The position numbers were made by a program, and so were the translations under genes. The notes beneath the pieces were generated by a model. The model searched no databases. It was not told the origin of the DNA and was given only the letters and a program-made list of their open reading frames with translations. A stretch of 64,000 bases of DNA, taken from the NCBI RefSeq assembly GCF_001613145.1, contig NZ_BDBU01000042.1, forward strand, positions 83,800 through 147,799, written 5' to 3'. Origin of the DNA: Nocardia jejuensis NBRC 103114. GTDB lineage: Bacteria > Actinomycetota > Actinomycetes > Mycobacteriales > Mycobacteriaceae. Positions within the stretch are counted from its first letter, which is position 1; every line of letters starts with the position of its first letter. Below, piece by piece: positions 45,339-54,731 of this stretch.

Positions 45339-46552
45339 CGCGGACCACCCACTCCCAGCTGTTCGAGGATGGTTCCCAGGGGATCGGTCGGTCCGGGCTG
45401 CCCGGTCGGGCGCACCACGGTCGGCGGCAGCGGCAGCAGCGAGACGGTGGGCCAGCCACCGCGCGGGCCGTTGCCGTTGTAGTACGGGTTACTCGGATCG
45501 ACCGGCACCTGATGGCCCGCGGGCGGCAGATACACCGGATCCGGTTTGCCCACACCGAGATTCGACAGCAGCGTGCCGACCTCGAGGTCCACCGCCAGCC
45601 AGGTGTTCACCTGACCGCCGAACGCGGACTTGATCGCCTCGTCCGGGAACGGGTACGTCGGGATCAGCGGGAACGCGGTCACCAGATCGTCCGCGGACTT
45701 GCCCAGTTCCTGCAGGGTCGGCCGCAGCGAGCTGAGGTCGGTGATCAGGTTGTCCTTGGAGTGGTTCAGCACGTCGAAACCGGCCTGGCCCACGCGATCC
45801 AGCTGCGCGAGCAGCGCGATCAGTTGCGGCCGTTGCTCGTTCAGGATCTTGATGCCCTGCGGCAGCTCGTCGAGCACCTTGCCGATCTGCTCGGTCTGCT
45901 GACCGACCCGGCTGCTGAGCTTGTCCAATCCGTCCAGGGCGCGGGTGATGTCGTTCACCTGGTCGTCGAGGCCACCGATCAGCGTGTTCGCCTGCTCGAG
46001 CAGTGAACGCACCTTGTTGTCGCGACCGTCCAGGGCCTTGTTCAGCTCCACCACGATGGGCTGCAACTGAGCCACGCCGCCGCCGTTGAGCAGCAGCGAC
46101 AGGGCCCCGAGCACCTGCTCCACCTCGGTGGCGGTGCGGGTGTTCTCGACCCTGATCGTCGCGCCGTCTTTCAGGCGCGCCGCATCGGCATCGTTTGCGG
46201 GAGCGGACAATTGGATGAACTTCTCGCCGAGCAGGTTGGTCTGCTTCACCTCGGCCCGCGCGTTGGCGGGGAGGTCGACGTCGGAGTTCAGCACGGTCTC
46301 GACGCTGGCGGTCCAGCCGTCGGGGGTGAGCTTGATCTTGTCGACCCGCCCGACCGAGACGCCGTCCACCTTCACCGCCGACTGCGGGACCAGGTCCAGC
46401 ACATCGGCGAACTGGATGTCGACCTTCATCGGGTGCGAGCCCACGTCGGGGCCGCCCGGCAGCGGGATGTCGGTCGCGCTGAATCCACAGCCCGAGGCGA
46501 GCACCACCACGGTCAGAGACGTGGCGGCGGCCGCGATTCGGATGATCCTCAT
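45335..46552 (-). CDS. mceE: Mce family lipoprotein MceE
   Basis: The 405-residue product begins MRIIRIAAAATSLTVVVLASGCGF, a signal peptide with lipobox ASGC, as is usual for the E subunit (LprK type). The MlaD domain (KVDIQFADVLDLVPQSAVKVDGVSVGRV) follows and then the coiled helical region. As the lipoprotein of the hexamer it is tethered to the membrane by lipid. It overlaps mceD by ATGA and mceF by ATGA, so the three are coupled. Confidence 0.95.
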   Translation of the reverse strand: MRIIRIAAAATSLTVVVLASGCGFSATDIPLPGGPDVGSHPMKVDIQFADVLDLVPQSAVKVDGVSVGRVDKIKLTPDGWTASVETVLNSDVDLPANARAEVKQTNLLGEKFIQLSAPANDADAARLKDGATIRVENTRTATEVEQVLGALSLLLNGGGVAQLQPIVVELNKALDGRDNKVRSLLEQANTLIGGLDDQVNDITRALDGLDKLSSRVGQQTEQIGKVLDELPQGIKILNEQRPQLIALLAQLDRVGQAGFDVLNHSKDNLITDLSSLRPTLQELGKSADDLVTAFPLIPTYPFPDEAIKSAFGGQVNTWLAVDLEVGTLLSNLGVGKPDPVYLPPAGHQVPVDPSNPYYNGNGPRGGWPTVSLLPLPPTVVRPTGQPGPTDPLGTILEQLGVGGPR

Positions 46553-47808
46553 CGCTGTCCACCCTCCTGCTGCGACGGCGGCTGCTGATCGGACGGCACG
46601 CCCGGGACGGTGCCCGGTGCGACATTGCGCTGTTCGTTCTCACCGCTGAGGATGCCGAACGGCAGCACCAGCGACGGCGTCTTCACGCCCGCGGTGAGCT
46701 GATCGGTGATGATCTTGCAGTTGTTCAGGATCGGCCCGAGCTGACGCGAGATGGCCTCGAACTTCTCATCACCCGGCCGCAGCTTGCCCAGGTCCAGCAT
46801 CTTGCAGATGGCACCGAACGGGTCCTGCAGCTCGGTGATGTTGGGACGCATGTCCAGCGTGCCGGTCTCACCGTTGTGCACGTTGATCAGATTGCTCAGC
46901 GCGGTCGGGATGAGCGGCAGCGCCTTGGCCAGATCGTCGCGCTGATCGGCGAGGGTCTGGGTCAGCGAGGTCAGCGCTTCGGCGTTGGACTGCACCAGTT
47001 CCCGGTTGTTGTCCACGAACCGGGCCACGTCGCCGAGCGCGACCGACAGCAGGTTCAGCGCGTCGCCGAGGTTCTGCCGCTCACCGGACAGGAAGCCCGC
47101 GAGCGAGGACAGCTGGGAGTTGAATTCCCTTACCTGCGAGTCGTTCTCGGCCAGCATCTGCACGAACGCCTGCAGGTTCTTCACCGTGTCGAAGATGTCC
47201 GTGCGCGAATCCGACAGGGCCTTGGCCGCTTTGGACAGCTGTGTGAAGCTGTTGCCCAGCGCCTCGCCGTTGCCGGACAGGTTGTCCGAGGTGGTGCGCA
47301 CGAGTTCGTTGAGCGCGCCGTCCTTGTTGGCTCCGTTGGGGCCCAGCGAATCGGCGAGTTCGGTGATGCTCTTGTACAGCCGGTCCACCTCGACCGGGGT
47401 GGCCGTGCGGTCCTTCGGGATGGTGGCCTCGCGCCCCATCTTCGGGCCGCCCCGGTAGGCCGGGGCCAGCTGGATGTACCGGTCCGACACCACGGACGGG
47501 GTGATCTGCGCGGCCTTGGCGTCGGCGGGGATGTCGTAGCGGCGGTCGACGGACATGACGACCTTGACCTGCTCGCCCTCCGGCGTCACCGAGTCCACAT
47601 GTCCCACGGGCACGCCCAGGATGCGGACGTCCGAACCCTCGTAGATGCCGACGGACCTGTCGAAGTACGCGGTGATCGTGGTGGTGTTGAGCTTGCCCAA
47701 CCCCCACCAGCCGAGCCCGGCGAGTACGACCGCCAGGACGACCACTGTCGCGATGATCTTGCTCTTGGGGCTGGAAGCCCGCAGAGCGGTGAGCGGATTC
47801 TTCGCCAC
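46549..47808 (-). CDS. mceD: Mce family protein MceD
   Basis: The 419-residue subunit has a short cytoplasmic tail, a membrane segment (IIATVVVLAVVLAGLGWWGL) and the MlaD domain (ITAYFDRSVGIYEGSDVRILGVPVGHVDSV), followed by a long helical barrel region. The C-terminus is Pro/Gln-rich. It forms part of the MceA-F lipid conduit. Its start lies 2 bp beyond the mceC stop. Confidence 0.95.
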   Translation of the reverse strand: MAKNPLTALRASSPKSKIIATVVVLAVVLAGLGWWGLGKLNTTTITAYFDRSVGIYEGSDVRILGVPVGHVDSVTPEGEQVKVVMSVDRRYDIPADAKAAQITPSVVSDRYIQLAPAYRGGPKMGREATIPKDRTATPVEVDRLYKSITELADSLGPNGANKDGALNELVRTTSDNLSGNGEALGNSFTQLSKAAKALSDSRTDIFDTVKNLQAFVQMLAENDSQVREFNSQLSSLAGFLSGERQNLGDALNLLSVALGDVARFVDNNRELVQSNAEALTSLTQTLADQRDDLAKALPLIPTALSNLINVHNGETGTLDMRPNITELQDPFGAICKMLDLGKLRPGDEKFEAISRQLGPILNNCKIITDQLTAGVKTPSLVLPFGILSGENEQRNVAPGTVPGVPSDQQPPSQQEGGQR

Positions 47809-47810
47809 AG

Positions 47811-48818
47811 TCAGCCTCCCATCTTTCGGATCGGCGGACGGTCACCCGGGATGTCCGGCAGGGCCGGCGGGATCAGGTTGGTGATCACCGCGTCGAACCA
47901 GCGGCCGTTGCCCAGCACGTTGGAGTACAGACCGTAGAAGGGCGCGGCCAGGGTCAGCGTCTTGGAGATGTCGGCCTGATGCGAGTTCAGGATGTCGATC
48001 GTCTTGTTCAGATCGGTCAGCGCCGGACCGATCTGCGCCTCGTTGTCCTGCACCAGCGCGGTCAGTTCCGCCGCAACGGTTTTCGCGCCCGAGAGCAGCT
48101 GCGAGATCGCGGTCTGGCGCACGTTCAGTTCGGCGAGCAGTTGCCCGCCGTTGCCGAGCAGCCGTTCGAATTCGGCATTGCGATCGGCCAGCACCTGCGA
48201 GGTCTTCTTGGTCGCGGCGAACAGCTTGACCAGCTGATCGTCCCGCTTGGCCAGCGACTCCGACAGGCGGCTCACGCCGTCGATGGAATTGCGGATCTCC
48301 GGCGCGGTGCCCGAGAACGCTTGCGAGAGCACCCGCATGCTCTGCGCGAGCTGATCGGTGTTGGTGTCCTCGACGCTCTTGGCGGCATCGCTGAAGGCGT
48401 CCACCACGTCGTACGGGGACACGGTGCGCGAGAGCGGGATCACCTTGTCCGGATTCGCGGGCTCGCTGCCCTTGGGATCCAGCGCCAGGTACTTCTGCCC
48501 GAGCAGCGTCTTGATCTGGATGGACGCGCTGGTCTCGTTGCCGATCCAGGCGTCCTTGGTGCGGAAGTCGACGAGCACCTTGTCACCGTCGAGCCGAACA
48601 TCCTGCACCGCACCGACTTTCACGCCGGCGATGCGGACCTCGTTGCCCTTCTTCAGGCCGGCGGCCTCGGAGAATTCGGCGGTGTACTTGGTGCCGGCCC
48701 CGAGGATGGGCAGCTTGTCCAGGCTGAACGCGGACATGGTGATGAGCAGGACCATGAGCAGTCCCAGACCGCCCATGAACGCGGGACTGCGCTTGCCGAG
48801 CACTACGCGGTCGTCCAT
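47811..48818 (-). CDS. mceC: Mce family protein MceC
   Basis: The 335-residue subunit starts MDDRVVLGKRSPAFMGGLGLLMVLLITMSAF, with the membrane segment inside. It continues with the MlaD domain (YTAEFSEAAGLKKGNEVRIAGVKVGAV) and helical repeats. ATG 48816-48818 overlaps the mceB stop by one base (TGATG) behind GGGAGG, which rules out the longer open frame upstream. It is shorter at the C-terminus than many MceC proteins but appears complete. Confidence 0.95.
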   Translation of the reverse strand: MDDRVVLGKRSPAFMGGLGLLMVLLITMSAFSLDKLPILGAGTKYTAEFSEAAGLKKGNEVRIAGVKVGAVQDVRLDGDKVLVDFRTKDAWIGNETSASIQIKTLLGQKYLALDPKGSEPANPDKVIPLSRTVSPYDVVDAFSDAAKSVEDTNTDQLAQSMRVLSQAFSGTAPEIRNSIDGVSRLSESLAKRDDQLVKLFAATKKTSQVLADRNAEFERLLGNGGQLLAELNVRQTAISQLLSGAKTVAAELTALVQDNEAQIGPALTDLNKTIDILNSHQADISKTLTLAAPFYGLYSNVLGNGRWFDAVITNLIPPALPDIPGDRPPIRKMGG

Positions 48819-49906
48819 CAGCGGCCTCCCTTCCCATGGCAGCGCGGGGCCGGATTGGTGTAGATCGGCTGATTCACCGTCGGCATGTTCTGGATGGCCG
48901 GGGGCAGGTTCAGCTGCGGTGCGTCCGCGGTGCCCGGTCCGGCGATGATGTCGATGCCGCAGAGGTAGAACTGGAACCAAGAGCCGTACGAGGCGGCGCG
49001 GCCCAGCTTGTCCATCTTGATAGGCAGATTGGTCAGGCCCTCGTCGACCTCGTCCTTGCGGGCGTTGAGCGAGCCGGTCAGCTGGTTCAGGCCCGCGATG
49101 GCGCCCTGCAGGTTCGGCCGGACCGGAACCAGCAGGTCCGCGGTGGCCGAGGCCAGATCGCCCAGCGAGGAGACCGCCTGGCCGATGGTGCCGCGCTCGG
49201 CGTTCAGGCCGCTCACCAGCGCCTCGGTATTGACGATGAGCTGATCGAGCTGCCCGTCGCGCGCGTTCACCGCGTCCAGCACCGCATTGAGGTTCTTGAC
49301 GACCTCACCGATCACGGCGTCCTTGTCGGCGATCTTGTTCGTCAGCGACGCGGTGTTCGACACCAGGTCCTTGATCGTGCCCGCCTCGCCCTGGAACACC
49401 TGAATGATGTTGTAGGACAGCTTGTTCACGTCATCGGGAGTCAATGTCTGGAACAGCGGCCGGAAGCCGTTGAACAGCTCGTTCAGATTCAGCGCCGGCT
49501 TGGTGCGCTCGAGCGGAATCGTCGCGCCCTTGTTCATCTTGCGACCCTGCTGACCGGTGCCCTGATCGAGCGCGATGTACCGCTGCCCCACCAGGTTCCG
49601 GTACTTGATGGTCGCGGTGGTCGACGCGGGCAGCGAATTGCGGTCCGTCAGTTCGAATTCCACGTTGGCCAGGTTCCGGTCCACGATGGACACCTTGGTC
49701 ACCTTGCCGACGCGCACACCCGCGATGCGGACCTCGTCACCGTTGTTCAGCGAGGTCACATCGGAGAAACGGGCATTGAACTTGGTGCCGCCGCCGCCGT
49801 AGTTCGCGATCGTCAGCGCCAGCATGCCGGTCAGGAAGACCGTCACCACGATGAAGACGATCAGTTTGGTCAGCGTGCCGCCGAGGCCGCGCAGCAGATC
49901 CTTCAT
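48818..49906 (-). CDS. mceB: Mce family protein MceB
   Basis: The 362-residue subunit has one membrane segment (LIVFIVVTVFLTGMLALTIANYG) and the MlaD domain (FNARFSDVTSLNNGDEVRIAGVRVGKVTKV). A helical region and a Cys-containing C-terminus (YLCGIDIIAGPG, PRCHGKGGR) follow. It is coupled to mceA upstream (ATGA) and mceC downstream. Confidence 0.95.
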   Translation of the reverse strand: MKDLLRGLGGTLTKLIVFIVVTVFLTGMLALTIANYGGGGTKFNARFSDVTSLNNGDEVRIAGVRVGKVTKVSIVDRNLANVEFELTDRNSLPASTTATIKYRNLVGQRYIALDQGTGQQGRKMNKGATIPLERTKPALNLNELFNGFRPLFQTLTPDDVNKLSYNIIQVFQGEAGTIKDLVSNTASLTNKIADKDAVIGEVVKNLNAVLDAVNARDGQLDQLIVNTEALVSGLNAERGTIGQAVSSLGDLASATADLLVPVRPNLQGAIAGLNQLTGSLNARKDEVDEGLTNLPIKMDKLGRAASYGSWFQFYLCGIDIIAGPGTADAPQLNLPPAIQNMPTVNQPIYTNPAPRCHGKGGR

Positions 49907-51255
49907 CGGATGCTCACCTCGCTGCCGCGGTAGGCCGGGGCCGCGATGCGGGTGACCCAGCTGGGCACGTCGTCGGGTGAAACGCCATAGGCCGCACCGT
50001 AGATGGCACCCAAAGCCTGCTGCTCCTGTGGGGATCCGGCGGTCGTGGACGGGTAGGGCCCGTACACCTTGTACTGCGGTTCGGGCTGCAGGCCGATGGC
50101 CTGATCACCCGGATTCCGGCTGGGCGGCTGGTAGGAGCCGTCGTTCCCGGAACCGTTCGTGTACTGGCCCGGGTCCACGGTCAGCGGGTACTCCGGGACG
50201 CACATCGCCCCGCGGGAATCGAACCAGCGCGGCTCGTCCTGGTTCGGGACGTAGCGGCCGCGCGGGTTCACGATCTCGACAGTCACGCGCGAACCCGGCA
50301 GATCGGTGCCCTTGCCGAAGATGTCGTCGATGCGCGGCTTGAGCTGCGCGAAGTTCTTCAGCGCGCAGGTGTAGCCGGGCGAGTACTTCGCCAGCGCCTC
50401 GAGCGCCGGACGCGAATCCGCGGCCACGTCGATGATGTTGTCGCGGTTGGCGAGCAGGAAGTCCGCGGTGGTCGAGGCGCTCGGGGTCAGCACCGCGAGC
50501 ATGGTGTCGATCTGCGAACGCTTCTGCACGATGGTGGCGTTGGTGGTGCGCAGGTTGTCCAGCGCGTCCACCAGCTGCGGCGCGGCATCGCTGTAGATGT
50601 CGGCGAAATCGGCGAAGGTGCGCAGATCCTCCTGCAGCGTCGGCATTTCCGCGTTCACCTGCGTGAAGATGGTGTCGAGCCGGTCGATCGTCTTGCCGAG
50701 TTCCTCGCCCTGGCCCTGCAGCGCCTGCGAGACCGCGCCCAGCGTGGAGGCCAGATACTGCGGCGGGATCGCCTGCAGCAGCGGCATGATGTGATCGAGC
50801 AGCTGGCTGACCTCGATGGCGTGCCCGCTGGTGTCCTGATGCAGGGTGATGCCCTCGGTCAGGTGCCCGCTGGGCTGCTCCGGCCAGGTGAGATCGACGT
50901 AGCGCTCACCGAACAGGGTCTTGGGCAGCAGTCGCGCGGTGACGTTCGACGGAATCTTGTCCGCCTTGGCCGGGTCGATGGCCAGATCCAAGGTGACGTT
51001 CTTGCCGTCGTAGGTGCTCGAGCGCACCTCGCCGACATTGACCCCGCGCACCTTCACGTCGGCATTGCGGGTGAGCGCGTTGCCGACGGTATCGGTGATC
51101 AGATTGACCCGGACCGTATCGGTGAACTGCTTGTTGTAGATGGCGATGGTCGTATAGAGGAACAGCGCGACCAACACGAAAAAGAGCAGGCCGAGGGTGC
51201 GGTTCCGCAGTTTCTCGGTAGATCGCCAAAACTGCACCCGCTGCGTATTGCTCAT
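49903..51255 (-). CDS. mceA: Mce family protein MceA
   Basis: The 450-residue first subunit has a membrane segment (TLGLLFFVLVALFLYTTIAIY) and the MlaD domain (VRVNLITDTVGNALTRNADVKVRGVNVGEV), then the helical region. The long Pro/Gly-rich C-terminal extension has YPLTVDPGQYTNGSG and is typical of MceA. In M. tuberculosis the Mce1A homologue contributes to cell entry, but in Nocardia a lipid-import role is the more general inference. The start overlaps the yrbEB stop (ATGA). Confidence 0.95.
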   Translation of the reverse strand: MSNTQRVQFWRSTEKLRNRTLGLLFFVLVALFLYTTIAIYNKQFTDTVRVNLITDTVGNALTRNADVKVRGVNVGEVRSSTYDGKNVTLDLAIDPAKADKIPSNVTARLLPKTLFGERYVDLTWPEQPSGHLTEGITLHQDTSGHAIEVSQLLDHIMPLLQAIPPQYLASTLGAVSQALQGQGEELGKTIDRLDTIFTQVNAEMPTLQEDLRTFADFADIYSDAAPQLVDALDNLRTTNATIVQKRSQIDTMLAVLTPSASTTADFLLANRDNIIDVAADSRPALEALAKYSPGYTCALKNFAQLKPRIDDIFGKGTDLPGSRVTVEIVNPRGRYVPNQDEPRWFDSRGAMCVPEYPLTVDPGQYTNGSGNDGSYQPPSRNPGDQAIGLQPEPQYKVYGPYPSTTAGSPQEQQALGAIYGAAYGVSPDDVPSWVTRIAAPAYRGSEVSIR

Positions 51256-52118
51256 CCGGCCACCCGCACCGTCGTCGTAGTGCCCCAGATCGCGAGGCTC
51301 AGGAAGAAGTCCAAGACGTTGATCAGCACGATCGCCGCACGCACGGCGCGACCCACGGCCACGCCGACACCGGCCGGACCGCCGGTGGCGTTATAGCCGT
51401 AATAGCAGTGCACGAGAATGATCACGAACGCGAAGACGAGCACTTTCACGAACGAATAGAGCACGTCTTCAGGTGGTAGGAAAAGACTGAAATAGTGGTC
51501 GTAGGAACCACTCGATTGTCCGTTGAAATAGATGCTGATCAATCGAGACGCGCCGTAGGTGCCCAGCAGGCCGACCACGTACAGCGGGATCACCGCGAGG
51601 AATCCGGCGATGACGCGGCTGCTCACCAGGAACGGCACCGACGGAATGGCCATCACCTCGAGCGCGTCGATCTCCTCGGAGATCCGCATCGCGCCGAGCT
51701 GGGCCGTGAATCCACAGCCGACCGTGGCCGAAAGCGCCAGCGCCGCAACGAGGGGCGCGAGTTCACGAGTGTTGATGTACCCGGTCAGGAAGCCGGTGAG
51801 CACACCGGAACCGAGGGCGTCCAGGGCCTTGAAGCCCTGCAGACCGACGACCACACCCACGGACGCCGACATGAACACGATGACGCCGATGGTGCCGCCG
51901 ATGACGGCCAGCGCGCCCGAGCCGAAGGTCACCTCGGCCAGCAGCCGCATGACCTCCTTGCGGTAGTGCAGGAAGGTCCGCGGAATCCAGCCGATGGCCC
52001 GCGAATAGAAGGACATCTGGTCCCCGGCCTTGTCGACCAGGCTCACCGGGGCTCTGAACGCGCCGGTCACCCGGCGCGCCGACCGGGAGAGAACGGTGGA
52101 GCGCTGTGAAACGACCAT
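51252..52118 (-). CDS. yrbEB: MlaE-type permease YrbEB
   Basis: The 288-residue permease has five to six membrane segments and the conserved MlaE sequences GLQGFKALDALGSGVLTGFLTGYINTRELAPLV and GAMRISEEIDALEVMAI. Two YrbE proteins form the inner-membrane channel of the importer, driven by the MceG/Mkl ATPase. It lies 3 bp after yrbEA and overlaps mceA. Confidence 0.95.
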   Translation of the reverse strand: MVVSQRSTVLSRSARRVTGAFRAPVSLVDKAGDQMSFYSRAIGWIPRTFLHYRKEVMRLLAEVTFGSGALAVIGGTIGVIVFMSASVGVVVGLQGFKALDALGSGVLTGFLTGYINTRELAPLVAALALSATVGCGFTAQLGAMRISEEIDALEVMAIPSVPFLVSSRVIAGFLAVIPLYVVGLLGTYGASRLISIYFNGQSSGSYDHYFSLFLPPEDVLYSFVKVLVFAFVIILVHCYYGYNATGGPAGVGVAVGRAVRAAIVLINVLDFFLSLAIWGTTTTVRVAG

Positions 52119-52121
52119 GAA

Positions 52122-52916
52122 TCACGCGCCCTTGGCCGGGATGACCTGAAGATAGATCAGGGTCAACACCAAGTTCAGGAAGAACAACACCAGGAACGTG
52201 ATCACCACGGACTGGTTCACCGCTTCACCTACTCCTTTCGGGCCCCCCTTGGGATGCAGACCCTTGTAGGCGGCGATGACGCCTGCCACGAGTCCGAATA
52301 TCAAGGCCTTGATCTCGCCGATCACCAGGTCCGCGGTTTGCGCGAGAGCGGAGAAGGAAGCGAGGTAGGCACCGGGGGTACCGCCCTGCAGTCCCACGTT
52401 GAAGAAATATCCACCGGCGATGCCGACGACCGACACCAGGCCGTTGAGCAGCAGCGCCACCAACATCATGCCGAGCACCCGGGGCACCACCAGGCGCTGG
52501 ATCGGATCGATGCCGAGGACCTCCATGGCGTCGATCTCTTCACGGATGGTCCGGGAGCCGAGGTCGGCCGCTACGGCCGATCCGGCGGCGCCGGCGATGA
52601 TCAACGCGGTCACCACCGGGGCCGCTTGCTGGACGGTCGCCAGCACACTGGTCGCGCCGGTGAAGTTCTCCGCGCCGAGCTGCTTGATGAGCGAGCCGGT
52701 CTGCAGGGCCACCACGGCGCCGAACGGGATTGCCACCAGAGCGGCGGGAAGGATCGAGACACTCGCGATGAACCACGACTGCTCGATGAATTCCCGCCAC
52801 TGGAACGGTTTGCGGAACGTCTTGCGAATCACGTCCAGGAGGAGTGCGAAGATGTTGCCCGCCTGGGCAAGTCCCGACTCGACCGGGGTGCGCAGCCGCG
52901 TCAGGGTTTGATTCAC
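52122..52916 (-). CDS. yrbEA: MlaE-type permease YrbEA
   Basis: The 264-residue permease shows the MlaE core: GAVVALQTGSLIKQLGAENFTGA, AAGAAGSAVAADLGSRTIREEID and AMEVLGIDPIQRLVVPRVLG. It pairs with YrbEB. The gene starts 10 bp after the mkl stop, so ATPase and permease are in the same transcript. Confidence 0.95.
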   Translation of the reverse strand: MNQTLTRLRTPVESGLAQAGNIFALLLDVIRKTFRKPFQWREFIEQSWFIASVSILPAALVAIPFGAVVALQTGSLIKQLGAENFTGATSVLATVQQAAPVVTALIIAGAAGSAVAADLGSRTIREEIDAMEVLGIDPIQRLVVPRVLGMMLVALLLNGLVSVVGIAGGYFFNVGLQGGTPGAYLASFSALAQTADLVIGEIKALIFGLVAGVIAAYKGLHPKGGPKGVGEAVNQSVVITFLVLFFLNLVLTLIYLQVIPAKGA

Positions 52917-52926
52917 GCCGCGTATG

Positions 52927-53985
52927 TTACCCGTTAGTTAGGTTCTGTCGAACCGTCGTGTCATAGGTGCCCTGGTAGGCGGGAATCACCTGCGTGTCGG
53001 CGTCGCCATTGGACTCCAGAGACTCGCGGATGGCCTCCTGCGCGGCGGGCGGCAGCGTGTGCAAAACCTGACGCACGCGCTCGCGGCGACGGAACACCGC
53101 CTGGCGCACCGGCATACCCGGCTGCGCCTTCATCTGCGGGATGATGCCCTCGACCTCTTCGGCGCCGCCGTCGGAGTGACCGGAGTCGAACATGGCCTGC
53201 TCGCGGGCCATCTGGGCTTCGTCCTTCTCCTCGGACATGCCGATCGGACCCTGCATGCGGCCGTTGAGGAACTGCTTGACCACCGGCTCCTCCGAGGTGA
53301 GCAGCACCTCGCGCGGGCCGAACATGACCAGCTGACGGCGGAAAAGCATGCCGATGTTGTCCGGCACGATACGAGCCAGGTTGATGTTGTGCGTGACGAT
53401 CAGGATCGTCGCGTCGATCTGCGCGTTGATGTCGATCAGCAGCTGCGACAGGTACGTGGTGCGGACGGGGTCCAGACCGGAGTCCGGCTCGTCGACGAGG
53501 ATGATCTGCGGGTCGAGCACCAGGGCGCGGGCCAGGCCGGCGCGCTTGCGCATACCGCCGGAGATCTCACCCGGGAGCTTGCCTTCCGCACCGAGCAGAC
53601 CGGTCAGCTCGAGCTTCTCCATGACGATCTTCTTGATGTCGGATTCGCTCTTCTTGGTGTGCTCGCGCAACGGGAACGCCACGTTGTCGTACAGGTTCAT
53701 CGAGCCGAACAGCGCGCCGTCCTGGAACAAGACGCCGAACAGCTTGCGAATCTCGTAGAGCTCCTTGTTGGAGCAGGTGGTGATATCGGTGCCATCGATA
53801 TAGATGGAGCCGCGCTCGGGACGCAGCAGACCGATCAGGGACTTCAGAAAGACCGACTTACCGGTACCCGAGGGGCCGAGCAACGCGCTGACTTCCCCGG
53901 GAGGCAGAGTCAGGCTGACATCCTGCCAAATTCGTTGCGAACCGAACGACTTGGTGATGCTTTCGGTCCTGACCTCGACGCCCAC
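52927..53985 (-). CDS. mkl: Mce-importer ATPase Mkl/MceG
   Basis: The roughly 352-residue ATPase energises Mce lipid importers. It has Walker A GPSGTGKS (37-44), signature ISGGMRKRAGLARALVLDPQ (141 on), Walker B IILVDEPDSGLDP (162 on) and the H-loop ILIVTHNINLA. The C-terminal extension GPIGMSEEKDEAQMAREQA is characteristic of MceG. GTG 53983-53985 has GGAGG 5 nt upstream and matches the usual protein start, rather than the longer frame. In this genome it is directly followed by yrbEA and mce genes. Confidence 0.95.
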   Translation of the reverse strand: MGVEVRTESITKSFGSQRIWQDVSLTLPPGEVSALLGPSGTGKSVFLKSLIGLLRPERGSIYIDGTDITTCSNKELYEIRKLFGVLFQDGALFGSMNLYDNVAFPLREHTKKSESDIKKIVMEKLELTGLLGAEGKLPGEISGGMRKRAGLARALVLDPQIILVDEPDSGLDPVRTTYLSQLLIDINAQIDATILIVTHNINLARIVPDNIGMLFRRQLVMFGPREVLLTSEEPVVKQFLNGRMQGPIGMSEEKDEAQMAREQAMFDSGHSDGGAEEVEGIIPQMKAQPGMPVRQAVFRRRERVRQVLHTLPPAAQEAIRESLESNGDADTQVIPAYQGTYDTTVRQNLTNG

Positions 53986-54194
53986 GCCAACCTCCACAAT
54001 TTTTCCGACGAGCGTCCTACCGCAGCGCGCCTTCATTTCGGCAAAACAGCACCGATTACGCGCGGTGTGGCGCGTCACAGTAGGTTGGGCCACTGTATCG
54101 CATGAAACCCGTCTCGGACACCGGGACCTGACTGGTCGGTAGAAAGTGTTTCGCGCGTCCTTCGATCACGGGAATATCACAAGATTCGGAAATG

Positions 54195-54232
54195 CGAAAA
54201 GGGCGGTCCCCCAACGGGAACCGCCCTTTTCG
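54195..54232 (-). terminator. rplJL operon terminator
   Basis: CGAAAAGGGCGGT (54195-54207) pairs with ACCGCCCTTTTCG (54220-54232), a 13-bp stem whose A/T base gives a U-run on the minus strand (CCCTTTTCGCATTT). It lies 61 bp past the rplL stop and upstream of the mkl region. Confidence 0.88.
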
Positions 54233-54292
54233 TAGATCATCTCCGCGGGTCCGGAGACCCTCGGATCAGCCGGGGAATCCCCCGGCGTCAGA

Positions 54293-54667
54293 TCACTTGA
54301 TGCTGATCTTGGCGCCGGCCTCTTCGAGCTTGGCCTTGGCAGCCTCGGCCGCGTCCTTGGCGACCTTCTCCAGGATGGCCTTCGGAGCGCTCTCGACGAG
54401 GTCCTTGGCTTCCTTCAGGCCCAGGCCGGAGACGATCTCGCGAACGACCTTGATGACCTGGATCTTCTTGTCGCCGGCGCCCTCGAGGACGACGTCGAAC
54501 TCGTCCTGCTCTTCGGCGGCCTCGACCGGGGCAGCGCCCGCGGCGGCGACGGCGACCGGAGCGGCAGCGGTGACCTCGAACTTGTCCTCGAACGCCTTCA
54601 CGAACTCGGAGAGCTCGAGCAGGGTCATGCCGGAGAAGGTTTCGAGCAGCTCGTCAACGTTAGCCAT
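54293..54667 (-). CDS. rplL: 50S ribosomal protein L7/L12
   Basis: L7/L12 forms the ribosomal stalk that recruits and stimulates translational GTPases. The 124-residue product has the N-terminal dimerisation helix (LLETFSGMTLLELSEFVKAFEDK), an Ala-rich hinge (VAVAAAGAAPVEAAEE) and the C-terminal globular domain (KIQVIKVVREIVSGLGLKEAKDLVESAPK). GGAAA-type site precedes ATG. It follows rplJ by 64 bp in the usual rplJL operon. Confidence 0.98.
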   Translation of the reverse strand: MANVDELLETFSGMTLLELSEFVKAFEDKFEVTAAAPVAVAAAGAAPVEAAEEQDEFDVVLEGAGDKKIQVIKVVREIVSGLGLKEAKDLVESAPKAILEKVAKDAAEAAKAKLEEAGAKISIK

Positions 54668-54731
54668 TGATGTTTCCTTTCGATGGTTTCATCGCCGCGC
54701 GAGCGGCGACGAAGAGGTTTGGGGTAGTGAC

